Shown here piece after piece: positions 41,382 to 49,323 of a DNA stretch of 64,000 nucleotides. The notes below the pieces were generated by a model. That model was not told where the DNA came from, made no database searches, and saw only the letters and a program-made list of their open reading frames with translations. Every line of letters begins with the position of its first letter. Position 1 is the stretch's first letter. Source of the stretch: Actinomadura sp. NAK00032 (GTDB lineage: Bacteria; Actinomycetota; Actinomycetes; Streptosporangiales; Streptosporangiaceae); the NCBI RefSeq assembly GCF_013364275.1, contig NZ_CP054932.1:7936001-8000000 (forward strand). The letters are read 5' to 3'. A program made the translations under genes and the position numbers.

Positions 41382-42025
41382 GAATGATCATCTGCGACGA
41401 CCACGCGGTCTTCGCCGAGTCGCTCTCGCTCGTGCTGGCCGACGCCGGGCACAGCGTCGTCGGGGTCGCCTACTCCCCCGCCGACGTGCTGCCGGTGCTG
41501 CGCTCCCGGCAGCCCGACGTCTGCCTGATCGACCTGCGGTTCCCGTCCGGCACCGCGCTCGACTGGATGCCGCGGCTGCGCGCCGCGTCCCCGCACACCA
41601 AGTTCGTCGTGCTGACCGGCTTCCTGGAGCAGCCGGTGCTGGAGGAGGGCGTCGCGGCGGGCGTGCGGGGGTTCGCGCACAAGGGCCAGCAGGCCGGCGA
41701 CATCCTCGCCGTGCTGCGCCGCGTCGCGGCCGGCGAGGTCGTGATCGACCAGGCGGCGCTGCGCGGCGGCGCCCGCCCGAGCAGCCGCGCGCAGAAGGTC
41801 GCGCGGTTCCTCACCCCGCGCGAGCGCGAGGTGCTGACCCGGCTGGCCCGCGGCGAGTCCACGCAGGCGCTGGCCAAGGCCATGGGGGTCACCCGCAGCA
41901 CCGCGCGCAGCCACGTGCAGAGCGTGCTGTCCAAGCTGGGCGTCCACTCGCAGCGGGAGGCGGTGATCGAGGCGGCCCGGCACGGGCTGGTCAGCGTCGA
42001 GACCGGGGAGTGGCTCGCGGGCTGA
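41378..42025 (+). CDS. LuxR-family response regulator
   Basis: 215 residues. Receiver about 1-120 (MRMIICDDHAVFAESLSLVL, phospho-Asp in VCLIDLRFPSG), HTH about 145-205 (FLTPREREVLTRLARGESTQ, MGVTRSTARSHVQSVLSKLG). Cognate of the kinase just upstream by ATGA overlap. Sequence style is close to the LuxR-type regulator at 28195 of the same locus. Confidence 0.92.
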   Translation: MRMIICDDHAVFAESLSLVLADAGHSVVGVAYSPADVLPVLRSRQPDVCLIDLRFPSGTALDWMPRLRAASPHTKFVVLTGFLEQPVLEEGVAAGVRGFAHKGQQAGDILAVLRRVAAGEVVIDQAALRGGARPSSRAQKVARFLTPREREVLTRLARGESTQALAKAMGVTRSTARSHVQSVLSKLGVHSQREAVIEAARHGLVSVETGEWLAG

Positions 42026-42138
42026 CCCGCACGCCCCGCGCGGCGCAGCAGCCCCCCGCGCATGGGGGACGGCCGAATCCGGCCCTTTCAGGGCTCGGCC
42101 GTGACGCGTTAGCGTCTGCCTCGGAGAGGAGGTACCCC

Positions 42139-43068
42139 ATGCCGCAACGGCGCGGCGCGCCGCCGATCTCCGCCGCCGGAGCCCTCGGCCGCGCGGACGC
42201 CCACGCCGGCGGGATCCCGCACGACCGGCTCGAACGGCTCAGGGCGCGGACGCCGGTGGTCTGGCTGGACGAGCGCACCGCCGGGCAGCCCGGCGCCTGG
42301 GCGGTGCTGCGCTACTCCGACGTCCACCACGCCCTGACGCACCCCGAACTCTTCGCACCGCAGATGGACGGCCCGCTGCACGGCCCCGTGAGCGGCACCG
42401 AGAGCGGCACCGACGCGCCTCCGGCCGACGTCCCTTCTGGGAGCGCGCACAGCGCGGTGAACATCGACAGCGCGGCGCACATCGACATGGACCCGCCCGC
42501 GCGCGCCATGCTCGCCCGCATCCCGCCCCAGGAGCCGGTCGACTTCGTCTGCGAGGTCGCGTGCGAGCTGCCCGAGACGTTGCGCAACACCCTCGCAGGT
42601 GGCCTGTACGCGCTGCTGCGCCACCCCGCCGAGTACGTCCGGCTCCAGGAAGAGCAGCACGACGACGCGCTGGTCGACAGCGCCGTCGAGGAGATGCTGC
42701 GCTGGTGGACGCCGGTGCTCCAGGTGTGGCGGACGGTCCTGCGCGCGACGACCGTCGGCGGCGTGCCGCTGCTGCCCGGCGAGCAGGTCGCGCTGTGGCT
42801 GGTCTCGGCCAACCACGACGGCGAGAAGTTCCCCGACCCCGGGCGGTTCGCCGCGGACCGGTTCGTCCAGTCCCCCCGGCCGCACCTGTGCTTCGGGTTC
42901 GGGCACCGCGCCTGCCTGGGGGCGCGGCTGGCGCGGGTGCACCTGCGCGCCATGCTCGTCGCGCTGCTCGAACGCCCCGGGCTGCCGCGCCTGGCGGGCG
43001 AGCCGGTGCCGCTGCGGTCCAGCGCCCGGCACGGCTTCGCCCATCTGCCCGTCCGCTGGACCGGCTGA
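42139..43068 (+). CDS. Cytochrome P450-like protein lacking the I-helix
   Basis: 309 residues from the ATG at 42139 (GAGAGGAGG upstream), about 90 short of a normal P450. The K-helix ExxR is in VEEMLRWW (about 185) and the heme loop FGFGHRACLG at about 252-261 is intact. Between ELPE and TLRNTLAGGLYALL (about 145-150) the segment with the I-helix A/GGxD/ETT is missing, and the region before it (residues 75-110) holds a Gly/Ser/Pro insertion. All deletions are in frame. Either a degenerate gene or a heme protein without monooxygenase chemistry. Confidence 0.7.
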   Translation: MPQRRGAPPISAAGALGRADAHAGGIPHDRLERLRARTPVVWLDERTAGQPGAWAVLRYSDVHHALTHPELFAPQMDGPLHGPVSGTESGTDAPPADVPSGSAHSAVNIDSAAHIDMDPPARAMLARIPPQEPVDFVCEVACELPETLRNTLAGGLYALLRHPAEYVRLQEEQHDDALVDSAVEEMLRWWTPVLQVWRTVLRATTVGGVPLLPGEQVALWLVSANHDGEKFPDPGRFAADRFVQSPRPHLCFGFGHRACLGARLARVHLRAMLVALLERPGLPRLAGEPVPLRSSARHGFAHLPVRWTG

Positions 43069-43172
43069 GACCTCCGGTGGCGTCCGGCTCCGCCGGGTAC
43101 CTCCCGGGGAGTAGCGGCGCGCACTCCCGGCGGCCGACGTGCCGCCCGACCTCGATGACTTACCGTGCAGGC

Positions 43173-44507
43173 ATGAGCACCTCACCGCCGCGCCCGCCGG
43201 GCCACGCCGGCTGGCCGCGCCCCGGCACCTGGCCGGTCTGGGTGATCCCGGTCCTGGTGGCCCTCATCCAGCTCGCCGGGTCGCTCGGCGCGCAGCGCGG
43301 CGGCCCGTCCGGCGGCGAGCGCTCCGGCGGCGGCCCGCCCTGGGACCACGGCGGCGGGACGTCCGAGCTGGGGCACACCGACCTCGACGCGCTCGGCTTC
43401 GCGCTGCTGCTCGGCGGCCCCGCGCTCCTGCTGCTGCGGCGCCGCAACCCGGTGTTCACCGTCTGCGCGGTCGCGGGCGTGACCGCGCTGTACTTCCTGC
43501 GCGCCTATACCTACGGCCCGGCGCCGCTCGCGCTGGCCGTCGCGATGATCGCCGCGATCGCCGCCGGGCACCGGCTGCTGACCTGGGCCGGCACGGGCCT
43601 CGGGCTCGCCGCGTTCTTCTCCCTCACCGCGCTGATCGGGGTGCCCGCCGCCGAGCGCGGGCAGGACGGGCCCTTCCCGGTGGAGGAGCCGACGCTCGGC
43701 GGGTCGAGCTTCGTCGTCGGCTGGGCGCTGGTGGTGCTGATCGGCGGCGAGCTCATCCGGATGCGGGCGCAGCGCGCCGCCGAGACCGCGCGGACCCGGG
43801 CCGAGGAGGAGCGCCGCCAGGCCAGCGAGGAGCGGCTGCGGATGGCCCGCGAGCTGCACGACGTCCTGGCGCACAACATCTCGATGATCAACGTCCAGGC
43901 GGGGGTGGCGCTGCACCTCATCGACCAGCACCCCGAGCAGGCGCGGACGGCGCTCGCCGCGATCAAGGACGCGAGCAAGGAGGCGCTCACCGAGATGCGC
44001 GGCGTGATCGGCGCGCTGCGCGCCGAGGGCGAGACCGCGCCGCGCGCGCCCACCGCCGGGCTGGACCGGCTGGACGAGCTGTTGGACCGGGCCCGGTCCG
44101 CCGGGCTCGCGGTCGACGCCGAGATCACCGGGGACCGGCGGCCGCTGCACGCGAACACCGACCTCGCCGCGTTCCGGATCGTCCAGGAGGCGCTGACGAA
44201 CGTGACCCGGCATGCCGGTCCCGGGCCGGTGACGGCGCGGGTCCGGATCGCCTACGGTGAACACGAGATCGTGGTCCGGGTCGACGACGACGGGCGCGGC
44301 GCGCCGCTGCTGGACGACCGGCCGGGCGGCAGCGGCCTGCGCGGGATGCGCGAGCGCGCCGCCGCGCTCGGCGGGACGTTCGACGCGGGGCCGCGGCCGG
44401 GCGGCGGGTTCCGGGTGCGGGCCGAGCTTCCCCTGGAGGAGGACGGCGCGGCCCAAGGAGACGCGGCCGGAGGGGACGCGGGCGGGGCCGGAGGGAGTGT
44501 GCGGTGA
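43173..44507 (+). CDS. NarL-type sensor histidine kinase
   Basis: 444 residues from the ATG at 43173. Four or five N-terminal spans (about 20-200) with a Gly-rich loop near 45-65. HisKA_3 helix with the phospho-His in RELHDVLAHNISMINVQ (about 224-240). HATPase domain: QEALTNVTRHAGPG (N-box), VRVDDDGRGAP (G1), GSGLRGMRERAAALGG (G2). Overlaps its response regulator gene as GTGA. Confidence 0.93.
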   Translation: MSTSPPRPPGHAGWPRPGTWPVWVIPVLVALIQLAGSLGAQRGGPSGGERSGGGPPWDHGGGTSELGHTDLDALGFALLLGGPALLLLRRRNPVFTVCAVAGVTALYFLRAYTYGPAPLALAVAMIAAIAAGHRLLTWAGTGLGLAAFFSLTALIGVPAAERGQDGPFPVEEPTLGGSSFVVGWALVVLIGGELIRMRAQRAAETARTRAEEERRQASEERLRMARELHDVLAHNISMINVQAGVALHLIDQHPEQARTALAAIKDASKEALTEMRGVIGALRAEGETAPRAPTAGLDRLDELLDRARSAGLAVDAEITGDRRPLHANTDLAAFRIVQEALTNVTRHAGPGPVTARVRIAYGEHEIVVRVDDDGRGAPLLDDRPGGSGLRGMRERAAALGGTFDAGPRPGGGFRVRAELPLEEDGAAQGDAAGGDAGGAGGSVR

Positions 44508-45169
44508 TCAAGGTGATGCTGGCCGACGACCAGGTGCTCGTCCGGGCCGGGTTCCGCGCGCTGCTGGACGCGCAGCCGGGCATCGAGGTGGTCGGCGAGG
44601 CGAGCGACGGCGAGGAGGCGGTCGCGGGGGCGCGCCGGCTGCGGCCCGACGTCATCCTGATGGACATCCGCATGCCGGGCCTGGACGGGCTCGCGGCGAC
44701 CCGCCGGATCGCCGCCGACGAGCGGCTCGACGGCGTGAAGATCGTGATCCTGACCACGTTCGAGCTGGACGAGTACGTGTTCGAGGCGCTGCGCGGCGGC
44801 GCGAGCGGCTTCCTGGTGAAGGACACCGAGCCGGTGGAGCTGATCCACGCCGTCCGGGCCGTCGCGGCCGGGGACGCGCTGCTGTCGCCGAGCGTGACCC
44901 GGCGGCTGATCGCCGAGTTCGCCGCGCGGGCCAAGGAGCCCGCGCCGTCGCCGCGGCTGAACGCCCTGACCGACCGGGAGCGCGAGGTCATGGCGCTGGT
45001 CGGGGAGGGACTGTCCAACGAGGAGATCGCGGCCCGCCTCGTGGTGAGCCCGGCGACCGCGAAGACGCACGTCAGCCGCACGATGGTGAAGCTCGGCGCC
45101 CGCGACCGGGCGCAGCTGGTGGTGTTCGCCTACGAGTCCGGGTTGGTCAAACCGGGCTGGCTGCCATAG
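44504..45169 (+). CDS. LuxR-family response regulator (NarL-type)
   Basis: 221 residues from the GTG at 44504. Receiver: MIKVMLADDQVLVRAGFRAL, phospho-Asp in VILMDIRMPGLDG, Lys in FLVKDTEP. HTH at about 155-215 (LTDREREVMALVGEGLSNEE, VVSPATAKTHVSRTMVKLGA). Partner of the upstream kinase; common actinobacterial pair controlling membrane or envelope genes. Confidence 0.95.
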   Translation: MIKVMLADDQVLVRAGFRALLDAQPGIEVVGEASDGEEAVAGARRLRPDVILMDIRMPGLDGLAATRRIAADERLDGVKIVILTTFELDEYVFEALRGGASGFLVKDTEPVELIHAVRAVAAGDALLSPSVTRRLIAEFAARAKEPAPSPRLNALTDREREVMALVGEGLSNEEIAARLVVSPATAKTHVSRTMVKLGARDRAQLVVFAYESGLVKPGWLP

Positions 45170-45257
45170 AAATTTACTCTGCATCGATTCACTGTTGCCG
45201 TCGGCGGGAGCATGACAGGCTGGACGGCACAGGCCACCACCGACGTTGAGGAGTCCA

Positions 45258-45875
45258 GTGCCGAGCGACACGAGGATCCTGGCCGTCGACGACCGCGAGG
45301 AGAATCTGACCGCCCTCGCGGCCGTGCTCGACGCGCTGCCGGTGGAGGTCGTGCCCGTCACGTCCGGGCAGGCGGCCCTGAAGGAACTGCTCAACGAGGA
45401 CTTCGCGCTCATCCTGCTGGACGTCGTGATGCCGGAGATGGACGGCTTCGAGACGGCCGAGCACATCAAGTCGCGGCCGCGCACCCGCGACATCCCGATC
45501 ATCTTCCTGACCGCGGGCGGCGGCGCCGGCGAGCAGGCGTACCGGGGCTACGCGGCCGGCGCCGTCGACTACCTGACCAAGCCGTTCGACCCGTGGCTGC
45601 TGCGCGCGAAGGTGTCGGTCTTCGTCGACCTGCACCGCCGCAACCTGGAGCTCAAGCAGCAGGCGCGGCTGCTGCGCAGCACGCTCGGCGGCGACGACGC
45701 CGAGAGCGCTTTCGCGGGCTGCGAGCGGCTGCTGGCGGCGCTGGACGAGCGGCTCGCCAAGGTGGAGGGCGAGCTCGCCGCGGTGCGGGCGGACGGCGAC
45801 GCGCCGGTGGACGCCCTCGAACGCCACGTCCGCGAGCTGCGCCTCGCCGTGGACGCCTTCACCGCGGGTAGCTGA
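45258..45875 (+). CDS. Orphan receiver protein with coiled-coil tail
   Basis: 205 residues from the GTG at 45258, chosen for GAGGA five bases upstream (a TTG at 45246 is possible). Receiver domain about 1-125 (TRILAVDDREENLTALAAVL, LILLDVVMPEMDG, switch YLTKPFDP). After it comes a helical, charged tail (LLAALDERLAKVEGELAAVR) likely to be coiled coil. No DNA-binding or enzymatic output domain. Two-component signalling by protein contact is implied; kinase unknown. Confidence 0.88.
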   Translation: MPSDTRILAVDDREENLTALAAVLDALPVEVVPVTSGQAALKELLNEDFALILLDVVMPEMDGFETAEHIKSRPRTRDIPIIFLTAGGGAGEQAYRGYAAGAVDYLTKPFDPWLLRAKVSVFVDLHRRNLELKQQARLLRSTLGGDDAESAFAGCERLLAALDERLAKVEGELAAVRADGDAPVDALERHVRELRLAVDAFTAGS

Positions 45876-46020
45876 CCCGCCGATTCCTCCGGTTCCTCCC
45901 GCCGATTCGGGACTTTCGGCCCGTGCGGCCCGGGATCTATGGCCCGTGACGATCACGCTTGGTAGTTGGTAGTGGTTGATCGCCACCGGCCCTATTGACA
46001 TCGAGTTCAAGAGACTTCGC

Positions 46021-46045
46021 AGGTAAAGGACCCGATCCTTTACCT
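46021..46045. promoter_or_regulatory. 10-bp inverted repeat AGGTAAAGGA-N5-TCCTTTACCT
   Basis: Perfect arms 46021-46030 and 46036-46045, AT-rich for this DNA, in the 296-base interval upstream of the DUF6230 gene. TTGACA lies at 45995-46000. GGTAGT occurs three times around it (45960-45975, 46084). Candidate operator for DUF6230/DUF6114. Confidence 0.55.
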
Positions 46046-46171
46046 TCCGGCACCCTTCTGAGGTTTGCCGCAAGTAAGTACTTGGTAGTAACTTGCACTC
46101 ACCGTCACGAGATCGACCGGTGCCGCCGGGACCCCCTGCCCGGCCCGCCGAGACCCCCAGGAGCAACCCCC

Positions 46172-46786
46172 ATGACCGAATCCCCCGACTCCGCCGACGC
46201 CGCCGGTGCGGCCCCGGTCGGCCGCGTGCGCTGGAAGCGGTTCGCCGCCCTCGCCGTCCCCGCCGCGATCGGCGCCGGCGCCCTCGCCTTCATGACCGCG
46301 CAGGGCGCGATCGCCTCCTCCTTCGCCGTCTCCGGCGGCAGCTTCAAGGTCAGCGCCGACTCCCTCACCGGGCAGGGCTTCGTCCAGTACGGCGGGGTCG
46401 ACTCGGGCAAGGACGGCGCGAAGCACCCGGTGCAGATCTCCGGGATCAAGACCGCGCAGATCCGCAACATGTGCCAGTCGGTGAAGGTCGGCCCGTTCAC
46501 GCTGCGGCTGACCGCCGGCACCGGCGACACGCCCGTCGAGGCGTCCGACCTCGTGCTGGACGTGGAGCAGCTCAACGCCGACGCCACGTTCTCCGACATC
46601 GAGATCGGCCGGGACGCCAGCACCCTGGACCGGGGCCCGGACGGCGCCAAGGGCCCGGCGGGCATGTTCGGCCAGCAGGCGTCCAGCATCGAGCTGCGCA
46701 ACGTCAAGCAGGTCGCGTGGGCCACCACCGCCGGCACCTTCAAGCTGAGCGACCTCAGCATGAAGCTCGGCGACGAGTGCTTCTGA
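46172..46786 (+). CDS. DUF6230 family protein
   Basis: 204 residues from the ATG at 46172. One N-terminal span (FAALAVPAAIGAGALAFMTA) and an exterior beta-rich domain with repeated Gly/Ser/Val pattern (FAVSGGSFKVSADSLTGQGF, LDVEQLNADATFSDIEIG). The family is known in streptomycetes and related genera, always next to DUF6114, of unknown function. The DUF6114 gene follows after five bases. Confidence 0.85.
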   Translation: MTESPDSADAAGAAPVGRVRWKRFAALAVPAAIGAGALAFMTAQGAIASSFAVSGGSFKVSADSLTGQGFVQYGGVDSGKDGAKHPVQISGIKTAQIRNMCQSVKVGPFTLRLTAGTGDTPVEASDLVLDVEQLNADATFSDIEIGRDASTLDRGPDGAKGPAGMFGQQASSIELRNVKQVAWATTAGTFKLSDLSMKLGDECF

Positions 46787-46791
46787 GCGCC

Positions 46792-47952
46792 ATGGACTCC
46801 GCCGGAACCCACCAGCCGCCGGCCCGGCACGGATTCCGCCGCTGGCGGCGGACGCGGCCCTTCTGGGGCGGCCTGTTCGCCGTCCTCGGCGGGCTGGAGC
46901 TGATCGCGATCCCGCTCGCGCCGCTGCCGCTCGTCATCCACCAGGGCATGGCCGGGGTGGCGAGCTGGCTGATCGGCGCGCTGCTCGTCACGGCCGGCGT
47001 GCTGATGTGGGTGCAGCCCGCCCAGCGCACCTTCTACGGCGTCCTCGCCGTGCTGCTGGCGCTGGCGTCGTTCCTGACGTCCAACTTCGGCGGGTTCTTC
47101 GTCGGGCTGCTGCTCGGCCTGGTCGGCGGCGCCCTCGGCTTCGCCTGGTCCCCCGCCGCACCCGCGCGGCCCGCCGCCCCGGCGCACCGGACGGCTCGGC
47201 ACGGCGGGCGGCTGACCGCCATCGCGCTCCCCGCCGTGCTGGGCCTCCCGCTGCTCGCCCCCTGGCCCACGCCGCCCTTCGGGTCGGCGCCCACGGCCCC
47301 CGCCACGACGCCCAGTCCGGCCGCTCCCAGCACCGCCCCCACCGCGAAGCCCGCTCCGACCCCGGATCCGAAGACGAGCGCCCCGTCGACCAGTGGTGGT
47401 GCGGCGGCCTGCCCGGACGTCCCCGCGAACGGCGCCGGGCTGTCCCAGGAGAAACTCCGCAAGCTGCTCCAGGACCTGCGGTCGAGCAAGGACCCGGCCT
47501 GCCGGGCGAAGGGCGGGCAGGCCGCCTCCAAGCCGGCCGCCGGCTCCGGGACGCGCGTCTACACCGGCGCGTCGACGCTGCGGGCCGACTCGCTGACGAT
47601 GTCGGGCCTCAGCTACGACGGGGTCGCGTCGCTGCCCTCGGCGGGCGGGACGGTGAAGGCGCTGAAGTTCAGCATGTCCAAGGCCGTCCTGAAGAACGTG
47701 AAGCAGACGACGTCCGCGCGCGGCGGGGCCGCGTCGCGGACGCGCACGCCCAGCCTCACGCTGACCGGCGACGTCGTGATGTACACGACGAAGATGTCGT
47801 CCAAGCTGCTCGGGATCCCGCTGACCTTCACCCCGGAGAGCCCGCCGCCGCTGACGCTCCCCTACATGGTGATGACGGACGTGGTGTCCGAGCAGCCGTC
47901 GGTCACCGCGAACGGGGCACAGCTCACCGGCCTCGGCATCGGCTCCGCCTGA
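46792..47952 (+). CDS. DUF6114 membrane protein with long extracytoplasmic extension
   Basis: 386 residues from the ATG at 46792. First ~125 residues: four spans (PFWGGLFAVLGGLELIAIPL, IGALLVTAGVLMWV, and two more). After a Pro/Thr-rich linker (about 155-200) comes a C-terminal domain of ~180 residues, rich in Ser/Thr and beta strands (ASTLRADSLTMSGLSYDGV), which resembles the DUF6230 exterior. Its 3' end is antisense to the end of the kinase gene by 91 bases. Confidence 0.8.
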   Translation: MDSAGTHQPPARHGFRRWRRTRPFWGGLFAVLGGLELIAIPLAPLPLVIHQGMAGVASWLIGALLVTAGVLMWVQPAQRTFYGVLAVLLALASFLTSNFGGFFVGLLLGLVGGALGFAWSPAAPARPAAPAHRTARHGGRLTAIALPAVLGLPLLAPWPTPPFGSAPTAPATTPSPAAPSTAPTAKPAPTPDPKTSAPSTSGGAAACPDVPANGAGLSQEKLRKLLQDLRSSKDPACRAKGGQAASKPAAGSGTRVYTGASTLRADSLTMSGLSYDGVASLPSAGGTVKALKFSMSKAVLKNVKQTTSARGGAASRTRTPSLTLTGDVVMYTTKMSSKLLGIPLTFTPESPPPLTLPYMVMTDVVSEQPSVTANGAQLTGLGIGSA

Positions 47953-49301
47953 GCGTTCGAGCGCAGCTTGCCGCGCAGGATGAAGGCCCCCAGCAGCACC
48001 GCGGCCACGACGAGGATCACCGCGACCGTGACGACCAGCACCGTCCTGTGGCGCTCACCGCCCGGTGCGGCGGCCGGGCGCGCCGGGGGCTGCGGCTGCT
48101 GCCAGTTCGAGTACTGCTGCGGCTGCTCCCACGGCGGAGGCGTCTGCGGCGGGTCGTTCGACCTGGACGGCGCGTTCGGCCTGGACGGCGGCGGCGCCCA
48201 CTCCGTCTGCAGTAAAGTCTGCGCGTTCCGCTCACCGGCACCGGCGGGGCCCGGGCCGGGATCGCGGCGGGTCACCGGATCGGGCTCGGGGGGATCGAGG
48301 CGGGTCACCGGCTCGTTGAAGCCGGCCGGGTCCAGGACGGTCTCGGCCGCGTCCTCGACTCGGGCGGCCGGGCGGCGCCGCGTGGACGGCTCGTCCATCA
48401 CCGTCTCGCTCGGCGGCTGCGGCTGCGGGCGCGGCTGCGGCGGCGCCGGCGGCCGGGCCGGACGGGACGGCGCCGGACGGGACGGGGCGGGCATCGCCGC
48501 GACCCTGGTGAGCAGCGGCTGCGCCTGCGCGGCGGTCATCCGGTGCACGGGTTCGCGCGCCAGCAGCCCGTCCAGCACCCGGGCGAGCGGCCCCGCGTGC
48601 CGCGCCACCGGGACCGGCTCGGTCAGCACGGCCTGCAGCGACGACATCGCGTCCGACCGCTCGTAGGGGGACCGGCCCTCGACCGCCGCGTACAGGGTCG
48701 CGCCGAGCGCCCACAGGTCCGACGCGGGCACGGCCCGCTCGCCCTGCGCCCGCTCCGGCGGGATGTAGGCGGGCGAGCCCATGACGAGGCCCGTCTGCGT
48801 GAGCGTCGCGTCGCCCTCCATCTGCGCGATGCCGAAGTCGGTGAGCACCACCCGGCCGGAATCGGTGACCAGCACGTTGCTGGGCTTGATGTCGCGGTGC
48901 AGGATGCCCTTCTCGTGGGCGTGCCGCAGCGCGCCGAGCATCTGCAGGCCGATGTCGGCGACGCGGCGCGGGTCGAGCGTGCCGCGCTCGATGACGTCCT
49001 GCAGCGACGGGGCGGAGACCAGCTCCATCACGATCCAGGGCCGGTCGCCCTCCTGCACCACGTCGTGGACGGTCACGACGCCGGGGTGGTTGAGCCGCGC
49101 CGACGCCCGCGCCTCCCGGAACGTCCGCTCGTACAGGATGGCGCGCTCGTCCTCGGTCAGGCCCGGCGGGAACACGACCTCCTTGACCGCGACCTCGCGG
49201 TCCAGCATGACGTCGAAGGCGCGCCACACGGTGCCCATGCCGCCCTGGCCGACCACCGAGTCCAGCCGGTAGCGGTTACCGAGCAGACGTGCCTGTGCCA
49301 T
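47862..49301 (-). CDS. Ser/Thr protein kinase 1 of a tandem trio
   Basis: 479 residues from the ATG at 49301. Kinase domain about 8-270 with GQGGMGTV, VAVKEVVFPPGLTEDE, HRDIKPSNVLV, DFGIAQM and SPAYIPPER. The juxtamembrane part is long and Pro/Arg-rich, followed by one span at about 417-440 (LVVTVAVILVVAAVLLGAFI) and a short exterior tail with two Cys. Third of three kinase genes on this strand; 22 bases separate it from the kinase 2 stop. Confidence 0.93.
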   Translation of the reverse strand: MAQARLLGNRYRLDSVVGQGGMGTVWRAFDVMLDREVAVKEVVFPPGLTEDERAILYERTFREARASARLNHPGVVTVHDVVQEGDRPWIVMELVSAPSLQDVIERGTLDPRRVADIGLQMLGALRHAHEKGILHRDIKPSNVLVTDSGRVVLTDFGIAQMEGDATLTQTGLVMGSPAYIPPERAQGERAVPASDLWALGATLYAAVEGRSPYERSDAMSSLQAVLTEPVPVARHAGPLARVLDGLLAREPVHRMTAAQAQPLLTRVAAMPAPSRPAPSRPARPPAPPQPRPQPQPPSETVMDEPSTRRRPAARVEDAAETVLDPAGFNEPVTRLDPPEPDPVTRRDPGPGPAGAGERNAQTLLQTEWAPPPSRPNAPSRSNDPPQTPPPWEQPQQYSNWQQPQPPARPAAAPGGERHRTVLVVTVAVILVVAAVLLGAFILRGKLRSNAQAEPMPRPVSCAPFAVTDGCSDTTSVITM

Positions 49302-49323
49302 GTCTGAAGAGTCCCCCCATCGG

